Under the pieces are notes generated by a model. The model searched no databases, was not told where the DNA came from, and saw nothing but the letters and a program-made list of their open reading frames with translations. Below, one piece after another: positions 47,348-57,850 of a stretch of 64,000 nucleotides of DNA. The position numbers and the translations under genes are program-made. The first letter of the stretch is position 1, and each line of letters starts with the position of its first letter. Origin of the DNA: Erythrophleum ivorense (Eukaryota > Streptophyta > Magnoliopsida > Fabales > Fabaceae); assembly GCA_026724425.1 (NCBI GenBank), contig JAIUCV010000101.1, positions 2,356,001 through 2,420,000 on the forward strand. The letters are read 5' to 3'.

Positions 47348-49069
47348 TCAACCTTGGTGGACTTGGTGGTGTTGCATAGGATGTTGTGGCGGAGGCGGTG
47401 GTGGTCCACCTTGATGCATGTGTTGTGGCGGCCACGGGTGTTGGTGCATTCCCATGGCTTGAGGTGGTGGACCACCGAATCCTTGTTGGTGATGATAAAA
47501 CTGAGGAGGTGGCGGCGGCTGCATTCCATGATAAGCTTGTGGAGGTGGTGGTGGACGGAGAGCTGGCTGCATGCCACTATTAGCAAACGGACGTGGAAGA
47601 CCGTTAGCTTGAGGAGCGTTAGGATGCGATGGCGGGCCCTTTGAGAATAACATGTGGGGCCTGGAACTTGGATTTGCGGCAGCCAAAAGCCTCTCTGCAT
47701 TCACAAAAGTAAATAATGTGTTGTTGTTAGTTCCATTAATAAGAGAGAAAGTTTTCATAACAATTTGCTCTGGAGAAAGAGCGTAAAGAGCCTAACCATT
47801 TGGAGTACCATGACGCTCTCCTTTTGTGTCTTTCTTGTATGCGTAAGAGACTGTTATTTGACGGTTACAGAGATACTGTCCGGTCATTGCCTGCAAGATT
47901 CAGAGGAATATACATTCACTGGATCATGTGAGTAGAGAATGTTATTAATGTGAAATATGATGTTCTTGAAAAAACTAAAAACAGGGAATTACCTCAATAG
48001 CAGCATCAGATGCTTCAAAGGAGTCATAGCTGATGAAACCGAAACCTCGTGAGTTCCCTGTATCAGGATCTCGCATTATCTGAAATGAAAACAAGTTTGG
48101 AGCTAATGCATACAGATAAAGATAACAAGAAACCACAGAATGAAAATAAAAGATTCTACCTTAGGATTAGCAGCAATGACACCAAATGCACTGAAAGTAT
48201 CATATAACATCTTTTCATCCACATCCTGTAAAAAAAAAAACAAAGCAAACTGGTCAGCTATTGTTTGAAGTACCAATTTTCAGAGTACCAAGTCCAAGAA
48301 ACTTACAGGGTCAAGGTTTCCAATGAAAAGGTTAGCACCAACATCCAAGCTCTTCTTATCTTGTGACGCCTAATATACAATTTCAATCAGAAAAAACAAA
48401 AAACGTTAGCCACTTCTTGGAGAGTAAAGCTAAACAAGACTCGCAAGAACAAAAGATTGAAATGCAAATAAATATGAAAGTAACAGAAACAGTTTGATAC
48501 CTTTTTTACTGTTATATTATCCTCGCCGAGCTTAATCATATTAAGAACCTTAATCGCCTGCAAAACAACACAACCAAAAATATGTTACCAATGTGCCCAA
48601 AAACTCCTCAAAGATTGGGGAAAGAGAGAAACACTTTACATAGTCAGCATCTTCCTCACTGCGAAATTCAACGAATCCAAATCTTTGACGATGATTTGTC
48701 ACTTTATCTTTCGGGACGTAGACGTTAACTGATGAAATCCAAAAAAAAATAAAAAAAATCAGAATTTTGTTATCGAAGAAACTATTAACACGAACTTTAG
48801 AAAGTAGGGTATTAACTTACCAACGGGACCGGCTTGTGTGAAAAATTCCCAAAGCAAATCTTCAGAAATCTATAATTCAAAGAAGAAAAATTGATCAATT
48901 TTCACTAAACACATTATTCAGCTAAATCAGAGAAATTGAGAAGGAGAGGAAATAGATAAAGAACCTGGGGGTCGATATTTCCGACGTAAACAGTAGCGTC
49001 TTGGTTTCTCTCAGCGGCGTGTTGTCCCAGAAGATTACATCCTACTCCAGGAGCGATTCGAGTCGTCAT
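47348..49069 (-). CDS. SF3b4-like protein, tandem copy 2 with altered RRM1
   Basis: The exon layout is the same as the neighbouring copy, starting MTTRIAPGVGCNLLGQ. RRM1 (VYVGNIDP, FGFVEFRS) keeps both RNP motifs. The last strand, which reads KLYGKPIRVNK in copy 1, is here KLGEDNITVKK. RRM2 (LFIGNLDP, RGFGFISY) is almost unchanged, and the Pro/Gln tail is shorter, with a single repeat unit. Introns also resemble copy 1, so this is a tandem duplication of about 3 kb. Site II motifs are kept upstream (ATGGGCCTTTTT, AAGGCCAATTAAGCCC, about 49168-49202). No stop or frameshift was found. It may be a diverging paralogue with changed RNA or protein contacts. Confidence 0.85.
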
Positions 49070-49582
49070 CTACTTCTCCTTCTTTTCCTTACTCCGATCG
49101 TCGGAAAAACAAAAAGGCCCGCTACTTTTCAATTTAGACGACAGGGTTTATATAGCGGTGCCGCAACTAATGGGCCTTTTTGCTTATAAGGCCAATTAAG
49201 CCCTTTTCAGAAAAAAAAGCTGGTTTCACACTTTACCGCCTTTAGTCTTGTGCAAGAACATAATGAGCAATTAATTGGATCTTTTAATTTGTAGAGACGA
49301 ATAGTAGAAAATAAACTTGAATTCATCTGAAAATCATAGCGAGTGTTGAACATCGAGGTGCATAGACTGAAAGATAGGCTAGAGACAAATCTTGCTATTT
49401 CTATCTACAACTCTATCAAGCTATATAAACTCTTCTCATTCTTCATGGATCTAATGATTCAAACCACTAGAATATGTAGCTTTTACAGCTAATTGCATCC
49501 TGGATCACAGTTTCAACAAGTCCAAATAAAGCTCAAGCAAGCACAAACAAAAACCAAACCTTCTTAAGCAAATTCTTGAGCT

Positions 49583-50851
49583 TTACGCATCACCCTCACT
49601 TTCTTCATCTAACACTTGTCTTGTTTGAGAAGAAGATGAAGTCTTGGCCTTTGTATACAATCCAAGATTCTCCTCTAGCTTCTTCCACTCGGTCACCAAA
49701 CGCGGAGGGAATTTCTTCTTAACAGTCCTAGCCACTCCCCTCGCGTCTTCCATTCTGTTATTCTTCACCAACCCTTCAGTCAAATGCTTACAGGTTTTGA
49801 AATCCGGAATCTTGTGCATCAACGCGCTCTTCTTGAACACTACTAAAGCTTGCTCATACAACCCATTTATACACAGATGAAATATCAACGTCCTAAACGT
49901 CGCTGCGTTTGCCTGATCAAGCCCTTCGTATACCTTCTTGGCTTCATTCATCATCCTTTTCACGCAGTAAGCAGTCATAAGATAGTTATAGCTCACTGTA
50001 TCAGGTTTCAATCCTACACTGATCATTTCCTCCATCAATTCCGTAACTCTTTTGGGGCTTTCCTTCGCAGCATTCATGAGCCTAACGTTGTAAACCGTGT
50101 TATCCAATTCGCAGCCTTTGTTCACCATCTCTGTCCACAAGCTTTCCGCTGCATCGATTTGCCCATTCTTATACAAAGATCCTAAAATGGTGGTGAAAGC
50201 AATGATGGTAACTTCAACACCTTTAGCTTCCATATCTCTCATTGTCTCCATAGCCTTTTCCGGCGAACCAGAGTCGCAATACGACTTAATCAACATACCG
50301 TAAGAGATCTTATCAGGAGTGATGTTTTGATACCTCTGAGGAATTTCGTCGAACAGTTGGGGGACTTTTTCGAAAAGATCAGAGTGAAGAGAAGCAGCGA
50401 GTAAGGCGTTGAAGGAGACGACGGATCTGGGTGTGCCGAGCTGGTCCATCTCCTTGAACGTCTTCATAGCATGATCAAACATGGTGGCTCTTCCGTAAGA
50501 TCTGATAAGTGTAGAGATGAAATGCTCTGTTTTGATCTTTGGGTCGCTCTTGTGAGACTCGATTAAGGATTCGATGTCGGAGAAGCGCTGAGATTTCGCG
50601 AGGCGTCGTACGGTGAGCTCCATTGCGTAACGAGAGGAGTGAGGAGATGAGGAATTACTATTGGAGAAGGAGTTGTAAATCGCCAAGGCTTTGTCGGGAT
50701 CGTGGACTTTACGGAGTTTGGACTTAGCTTTGGAGACAGTGATTGCGGCGGGAGAGGCAGTGGTTGTTGCTGCAGCTGAAGAATATGCGGCGGCGGTGGC
50801 GGCGGTGGAAAAACGGCAAAGGAGGCGGAGATAGAGACGAGACGGCGTCAT
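49583..50851 (-). CDS. P-class pentatricopeptide repeat protein, organelle-targeted
   Basis: Intronless, 422 residues. The N-terminus (MTPSRLYLRLLCRFSTAATA) is rich in Arg, Ser and Ala, as for a mitochondrial presequence. About eight 35-residue PPR motifs follow, for example at PRSVVSFNALLAASLHSDLF, PDKISYGMLIKSYCDSGSPE and PDTVSYNYLMTAYCVKRMMN. There is no E or DYW extension, so it belongs to the P class: RNA stability, processing or translation in organelles. Matches the A. thaliana position At2g18520 from memory. Intact. Confidence 0.92.
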   Translation of the reverse strand: MTPSRLYLRLLCRFSTAATAAAYSSAAATTTASPAAITVSKAKSKLRKVHDPDKALAIYNSFSNSNSSSPHSSRYAMELTVRRLAKSQRFSDIESLIESHKSDPKIKTEHFISTLIRSYGRATMFDHAMKTFKEMDQLGTPRSVVSFNALLAASLHSDLFEKVPQLFDEIPQRYQNITPDKISYGMLIKSYCDSGSPEKAMETMRDMEAKGVEVTIIAFTTILGSLYKNGQIDAAESLWTEMVNKGCELDNTVYNVRLMNAAKESPKRVTELMEEMISVGLKPDTVSYNYLMTAYCVKRMMNEAKKVYEGLDQANAATFRTLIFHLCINGLYEQALVVFKKSALMHKIPDFKTCKHLTEGLVKNNRMEDARGVARTVKKKFPPRLVTEWKKLEENLGLYTKAKTSSSSQTRQVLDEESEGDA

Positions 50852-51302
50852 TGCAAGGCGTTGCCAACGGGAACGTGGAGAAGGGAGCGTTAATGAAACG
50901 ACTTTAGGGTTTAAGAGTTTTGACAGAAATGGGGTTTAACAAGTTTGGCTACGCAAAATCATTCAAATTTTGCAAAAGAGTACATTTCTTAATCAAATAC
51001 ATTCCTTGTAAGCAATATGTGGACCAGTCCTAATTTTTTAATACAGTTAATGACACCTAAATTTCTTGGATAATCGGTTGTTTTCTCCTCCAGTGAATAT
51101 AAAAAAAAAATATATACATGTGAAAGCGAGAGGGAAAGCAAAATAAAAGAAGCCTTTGTTTTTATGTCAAGAATGTTGTTACAAGCATTGTAATGTGGAT
51201 CTTTCCTTGTCTTGATACAACAAAAACAAGCAAATGGCTTTGGGACAAAACGAGACAAAGAAGAGAAATAAAACCCAAGTTTTTTAGAAGAATTAAAAAG
51301 CT

Positions 51303-54300
51303 CTAGATAGAATAATCGCCTTGTTCAAACTTATCTTCAGGGTAAAACACAGCCACCACTTGGTTCCCTCCGAACTTCCTACCATTCATCCCGGTTCTCG
51401 CCCTGCTCGAGCTCTCTGTTTCCGCATACTCAAGAAACACCTGCGCAAAGATCAAAAACAAAGCCTCTCATAGTCTTAGCAACAGAGAGATTCCACTTTC
51501 ATAGAACACAAAAATGTTAAATGGTTTTGAACTAACCTTGCCAACGCCCTGAATGGGCTCACCGTCCGGGCTGGGGCGTGGAATCACGACTTTAGTTAAC
51601 GCACCTGCATTTTAAGAGCAAACAAATTCGAATCCAAGAGCGAAAACAAACATAGAAGACAAAACAAGAAACAAGTTGTTTCTTCTAAGAAGGATTTGAG
51701 GCTTGGATGATATATAGATAAGGAAGTATATGCAGTCTCCAGTTATGCCCTGATTTCTTTATAGCAGAACAAAAAGCTGTAAAACAGACATATACAACCA
51801 ACAAAAAAACAGACACGGATCAATATTCTTTCAATCTCATCTCCAACATAAGATAGAAGAACCAAGTGCAAAATAGTCAATACCAAAGCGAACTTATTAG
51901 CTTTAGCAATGGAGTGTTCTTACCAAACTTTCCGCCTTCTTCTCTCATGTCTACAACAATGTCTTCGTAATCCTCGTCACTTCTAAGCTCGTCCTCGGTA
52001 ACTACTTGGGTCAGGCACACGACTTTTGTGGCAGCTGTTACCTGTTGTAGCATATTCCTCTGTGAAAGAGAGAAACAAACAGTGTTAACTGATAATCGAC
52101 AAAGCTAACCACTCTCAATGCTTAGACAGAATCTTATGTAATTCTTTGTTTTACCTGCAGAGCAACTTGTTGCTGTGCGTGCAGCAATACACTCTCCTGT
52201 TCGGGTTTCTGTAGAGTTGTTCCTACGCTAGCTCGTCTCACTGTAAGAGTTTTATCTCCCATTATAATTCCGTTGAGGGCAGCGCAAGCAATGTCTGTAA
52301 CAGAAGGGTCTTGATATGCGCAGAAAGCGTATCCTTTCGAGTTTCCAGTTTCTCTGTCTTTCACAAGATCAAAACCCTTCAGAGCTCCCAAAGACTCCAA
52401 CAGTTCTTTGATCTGTGCCTCAGGGATATAGTAGGGAAGTCCACCAACAAAAATACGCTCAGGGCCCTCAAGCGCACCAGAAGCACCTGGAGTCAGCCCA
52501 ACAGCAGCCAAGTTTAGATTGGGAATGGGATGGCTTGGACCAAGGGTTGCAGCTAGCGATGGATTATAGTCACTCGGTCTCCTCACCTTCACTGGGGCTC
52601 CCTGGGAAAGAGGAAAATTATGGTTTAATCCTTAAGTTTTTCAAGATCTATAACACATGTACGAGTCAGATAAACCATAAGAGCTATACCTCAAATATAA
52701 TCCCATCCAATGACATTGCATTACTCGCCTCTTCAACTGTTCGCATCTCCACAAATGCAAACTTCTTCTCGTAATTTATGTACACATTGACAACAGCATC
52801 ACCTGCAAGAAACATTAAAAAAACGATCGTAATCCTTTTTTTCAACACAATACTCTACCAAATTCGTAAACCGGAATACAATACCTGGACCAGCAGTGTT
52901 TCCGCCAACAGCAGCCATAACCTGACTGAAAAATGTTGCAACAGTCTGCAACACAATAATTTAAATGTGAGTATCAAATGCAGGACAAGACCATAAGGGA
53001 CCACAATGTGTGTAGTGAACGTTAATCAAACCTGTTCATTTGCTAAGGGAGAAAGGCCACCAACGTAGACCCTCCGAGCGTGTCTGGTAGCCTGATGATA
53101 CATTAAACGAATGCATGTTAGGACAGACAAAGCTTATAGTATCTTTCTTATATCCATGAGACTTATATCTAACCTGCTGTGTCATTGCCTGAAATGGCAT
53201 CATAGGGAGTCCACCGAATGGCTGCATGACAAAGAAGAAGAGGAGATCAGTTGCAGAAACAAGGATCAACTTGTCAGGGACATATAACTCTCACAATTTG
53301 CATCGTTTCAATTCACAACGAACATCCTGAATAATAAAAAAAAAATTTATAAAAAGTTGGCAGGGAAGCTTGGCGACATACCTGTCCAGGTGGTAAGGGA
53401 AACATGTTTGGAAACATTCCAGTCCCAGGAAGAGTTGGGCTTGGAGCTGGAACTTGGCCTACAAAAGGAGAAAAAAGGTTAACACCTGAGCGGAGCTTAT
53501 TGCTATTACTTGAGTATTGAAAGACCTAGACTATCACTGGTAATACTACACACACGTTTAATACTATAAAGTGGGATCAGAATATATAAGAAGTTCGTTA
53601 CAAAGAGATTGTCACGACTAACAAAGTCAGTGTAAAGGTACTGGTTGAGGTCAAGCAATATCCATAACACCATTGCAGTATCCCAACTTTGCCTTCTCAA
53701 AAGAAAGACAATGAAACAAAGAAACACACCATATAACCAAAGCTTACAGTTTCAGCAGCAAATTACTATGTCCATTGGCTATGAGCTAAACATTATTCTA
53801 AAATATTGAAATGGGGAAGTGTTAAAATTTAGAAATGTGAGGTAGAGATACCTGTAACAGCAGCACCAGTATTTAACATCCCAGAAGCTGGAGGAGCCAT
53901 GTCGAATCCACTGACCCGCTTGCTGTAACGAAGTAGATTGATTTAAAGGAAAATAACTGAGAAACTTAAATCATGGAAAGCACTAAGAGAAAAATCATAT
54001 CAAAGATCATTTCTTAGACAACCGTTTCTCCCGAGAAAACTAAGCTACCTCTTAGATGGAGAACGTGATCTACGCCCGGATCTACCCTTTGAACGAGAGC
54101 GAGACCTGCGGCGACGTCTATCTCCTCTACCTCCGTCATAATCTCTACGCCTGAAAGGATAAATTGTCAAATCTACAATACAACATGTAGAATGAGTTTG
54201 ATGGAAGAATCTAAAAAGAATTGTTGTGGAGCAGTAACCTGTCAAAGTCACGGTCACGGCTTCGACGGTAATCATCACCATCACCCCTAAAACGTTCCCT

Positions 54301-55091
54301 TCTTTCACCCCGTTCCACACTGCGATCTCTGTGACGACTTCTGTGATGCTTCTCTCGTTCCCTTTCTTTCGCCACAACACCATTATCTCTGCCTCTATCC
54401 TCCTCCCTCTCACGTTCCTTGCTTCTCTCTCCGCTCCTCCGATCATGGTCCATATCTCTCTCCTTATCTCTCCCCGTCACTCTCTCTTCATCTTTACTTC
54501 TAGAAGAATCCCTCTCAGTGTCAAGCATTTCCTTCTACAGAGCAAAACAACTAGTCATTTCAGAGCTGTAGTTACTTTCAAACATTAACGCAACAAAAAA
54601 AAACACAAGGCAAAACCCGCAAGGTCCTTGCAACGATCAACCTATGGCAGCAAAGTCACAATCAAACAAAGAGTAAAAGGGAAAAAATCTAAACAGACTC
54701 CAGATGACACAAAACTATTTGCTCTTAGCATTCAATTTATTGCCCTAAAAATAAGATCTTTGCTTCACATCTTTAGCATTTTGAGTCTTTGGTGAGATTT
54801 GGGGATATTTACTTAATGTATCTATGGTTCTATGATCTTGAAATTAATACGATCTCGTATTCCATCCAAATTGAGAGGATTAACTCAAACCCCATAACGA
54901 AATCCAAAGAAGAACAGAAATAGATCCAGAAAATCGAAAGCCCTATTGCAGAGGATGCACAAATCAAAGAGAGTACAGAAAAATACCTGGGATTTCGAGT
55001 GTTTATGATCGTCGATCTCTCCGCCGAGTCGACCACCGTCTCCAGAGTGAAATCCTTCGACGGCGGTACCGTTTTCTTCGTTGTCAGACAT
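51303..55091 (-). CDS. U2 auxiliary factor large subunit (U2AF65)
   Basis: A multi-exon gene from MSDNEENGTAVEG (55091) to the end GDYSI. It has an Arg/Ser-rich N-terminus (RDKERD, RRRSRSRSKGRSGRRSRSPSKR across two exons) and a Pro/Met-rich linker (PGTGMFPNMFPLPPGQ). RRM1 is RVYVGGLSPLANE...KFAFVEMR and RRM2 is RIFVGGLPYYIPE...GYAFCAYQ. A U2AF-homology third RRM contains VVCLTQVVTEDEL, EDYEDIVVDMREEGGKFG and GKVFLEYAE. U2AF65 binds the polypyrimidine tract and recruits U2 snRNP to the 3' splice site. The frame looks intact over all exons I could join; internal borders were only partly fixed. This is not a gene I remember between At2g18520 and At2g18540. It is the neighbour in the paralogous block on chromosome 4 (PPR, U2AF65A, cupin). 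Confidence 0.92.
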
Positions 55092-55758
55092 AATCTCTCG
55101 CGGCGTCTAAACAGTTTCGAAATTTCACGAATCGCTGTTTTGAGGTTTTTGAGAAAGGGAGATGATGTAGAAAATCTATTTGAGGGACAAGCTAGAGATA
55201 TATTAAGACCTTGGGGGTATTAGTATCAAAACTTCAGATTTTATCAAAACATCTTTGTTACCTAAAATTAAATAAAAATTAGTTACCATGTTCAGGGAAT
55301 TGAGTCAATATCAGAAAACTATGCCATGAAAGTGTAATAAGAAAACTTTGAAATTCTTAACAGAAACTAATTTTAATAAACAAAAAGAACTTACACAGAA
55401 TCATATATATTGCTACATTTTGGTTATATGCATTGTTTTTTCTTCTTTGTTATCACTACTAATGTATGTTACAAAAAGCAAATTTTCTTAATTTAAAATA
55501 AGGATTTAAATTATATAAATAATCACTTAAAAATTTATCAAAAATATACGTAATAATAAAACTAATTTTATATAGCATATATAAAATTAAAAAAAGCTTA
55601 CACTAAAATTATTTATAAAATGATTGGAAGTAGAAAAGAAGTTGAAGAAAAAACAAATACATAGATGAACACAAAGAAAAATAAACTAAACGAAGAGTAG
55701 CTGCGATTGGAATGTAATAGCACAAAATAAAAACTTAACGATTTGTTATGTACAAAAG
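55092..55758. other. AT-rich spacer upstream of U2AF65
   Basis: The promoter side of U2AF65 followed by very AT-rich DNA. No gene or repeat recognised. Confidence 0.5.
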
Positions 55759-57596
55759 TAGGGGTGTCAAAATGGGTAATCCAACCCATCCAACCCATTA
55801 TCCAAATGGGTTGAGAGATAATGGGTTATGGGTTAATCCAACCCAATTAGTAAATGGATTAGGTTGATCCATGACCCATCTAATTATATGGTTTAATTGG
55901 TTAAATGGTTAACCCATGATCCATAAACAATAAACATAAATAATTTTCTAATAATTTTATCAAAACGCATTTTAGGTTGGTAAATTTGTCAAAACTCGAT
56001 TTTGGATAGAAAATTTGTTAAAACGCGATTTTGGTGGAAAATTTGTGAAAACGCGTTTTGGGCGGGAAAATTTGTCAAAACACGATTTTGGACGAAAAAT
56101 TTATGAAAACGCGTTTTGGCCGGGAAATTTTATCAAAACACGTTTTAGGGGGGGAATTTGTCAAAACGCGAATTTGGACGGAAAATTTGTGAATATGCGA
56201 TTTCGGACGAAAAATTTGTGAAACGCGTTTTGGGCGGGAAAATTTGTCAAAACGTGTTTTGGGCGGGAAAATATCAAAACGCGTTTTAGGCGGGAAAATT
56301 TGTGAAAACGCGTTTTGGGCGGGAAAATTTGCCAAAACACGAAAAATTTATGAAAACCCGTTTTGGCCGGGAAATTCTATCAAAACACGTTTTAGGCATG
56401 AAAATTTGTCAAATCGCGATTTTGGACGGAAAATTTGTGAATTCGCGATTTCGGACGGAAAATTTGTGAAACGCGTTTTGGGCGGGAAAATTTGTCAAAA
56501 CGCGTTTTGGGCGGAAAAATTTGTCAAAACGCGTTTTGGGCGGGAAAATATCAAAACGCGTTTTAGGCGGGAAAATTTTTGAAAACGCGTTTTGGGCGGG
56601 AAAATTTGCCAAAACACGATTTTGGACGAAAAATTTATGAAAACGCGTTTTGGCCGGGAAATTTTATCAAAACACGTTTTAGGCGGGAAAATTTGTCAAA
56701 ACGCGATTTTGGACGGAAAATTTGTGAATACGCGATTTCGGACGGAAAATTTGTGAAACGCGTTTTGGGCGGGAAAATTTGTCAAAACGCGTTTTGGGCG
56801 GGAAAATTTGTCAAAACGCGTTTTGGGCGGGAAAATATCAAAACGCTATTTAGGCGGGAAAATTTGTCAAAACGCCATTTTGGACGAAAAATTTGTCAAA
56901 ACACGATTTTGGAGGGAAAATTTGTCAAAACGCGTTTTGGGCGGGAAAATATCAAAACGCGTTTTAGGCGGGAAAATTTGTCAAAACGCAATTTTGGACG
57001 AAAAATTTGTCAAAACACGATTTTGGGTGAAAAAATTGTGAAAACGCATTTTGGGAGGAAAAATTTATCAAAACGAGATTTTGGACGGAAAATTTTTGAA
57101 AACGCGATTTCGGACGGGAAATTTGTGAAACGCCTTTTGGGGCGGGAAAATTTGTCAAAACGCCTTTTGGGCGGGAAAATAGTGAAATCGTAAGTTTTGG
57201 TGAAAATTTGTGAAACCCGCATTTTTTGCGAAATTTTTTGTGAAAATTATATATTTGGAGAAAAAACTAAATTTCATATTTTGTTCGATATAATTTTGAA
57301 AAAAGAAAAAAATTGGGATGGGTAATTTGCAAAATCATGTTTTTTGTAGATAAAAAGTGAAATCATAATTGTGTAAGGACTAATTTGGAAAATAAATTAA
57401 TGTATGATGAGAAGGTGATGGTTAACCATTTCATCCATCAATCCATTTCAATTTGACCCATTTAATCCACAACCCATTTAATCCACAATCCATTTGATCC
57501 ATTAATCCATTAGAACCAAAAAATTTGATCCATTAGGGTTAATGGGTTGGTTGGGTTGGGTCAACCCATAAATTTCAACCCATTTTGACACCCCTA
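55759..57596. mobile_element. Non-autonomous hAT element carrying a minisatellite
   Basis: The terminal inverted repeats begin TAGGGGTGTCAAAATGGGT at both ends. The flanks carry a perfect 8-bp target duplication, TACAAAAG (55751-55758 and 57597-57604), diagnostic of hAT transposons. Both subterminal regions (about 55777-55930 and 57415-57580) are dense in AACCCAT/ATGGGTT motifs, which hAT transposases typically bind. The interior holds no transposase, only a tandem repeat. It is therefore moved in trans. The perfect duplication argues for a fairly recent insertion. Confidence 0.93.
55960..57200. repeat. ~29-bp minisatellite with repeated E2F sites
   Basis: About 40 units of the type AATTTGTCAAAACGCGTTTTGGGCGGGAA with variants (CACGATTTTGGACGG, GCGATTTCGGACGG, GTTTTGGCCGGG). 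By eye there are about 18 exact copies of GGCGGGAAA, the reverse complement of the E2F consensus TTTCCCGCC. Groups of variants recur with a longer period (GGCCGGGAAA at about 56119, 56365 and 56652). Long open frames on both strands arise only from the repetition. Confidence 0.93.
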
Positions 57597-57850
57597 TACA
57601 AAAGTATATAAATGGTTCTTGTTTTTTTTTATGTGGGGAACAAACAAAACATTGAAAAACTCCTTGTTGGCTAATACAAGATTGGATCATCTTTTTTTAG
57701 CCAAGTTGGAGTATTATTTATAGTTATCACGTAAACCTTTATTTAAGGTCATTTCTCAGCCTCGATTTACAAAAAATTAAACATACAAAAGCAGCCACTT
57801 AAGACGATATGAAAACGATAAATTCGACGACCTTTACCAATATCGCAGTT

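Noticed and set aside
55960..57200. CRISPR-like array
   Set aside because: The units are contiguous and degenerate without unique spacers, inside a eukaryotic transposon.
56015..57222. Several long frames on both strands with repeated NAFW/RENLSKR-type units
   Set aside because: They are translations of the 29-bp minisatellite inside the hAT element; no start context, no family, and they occur on both strands.
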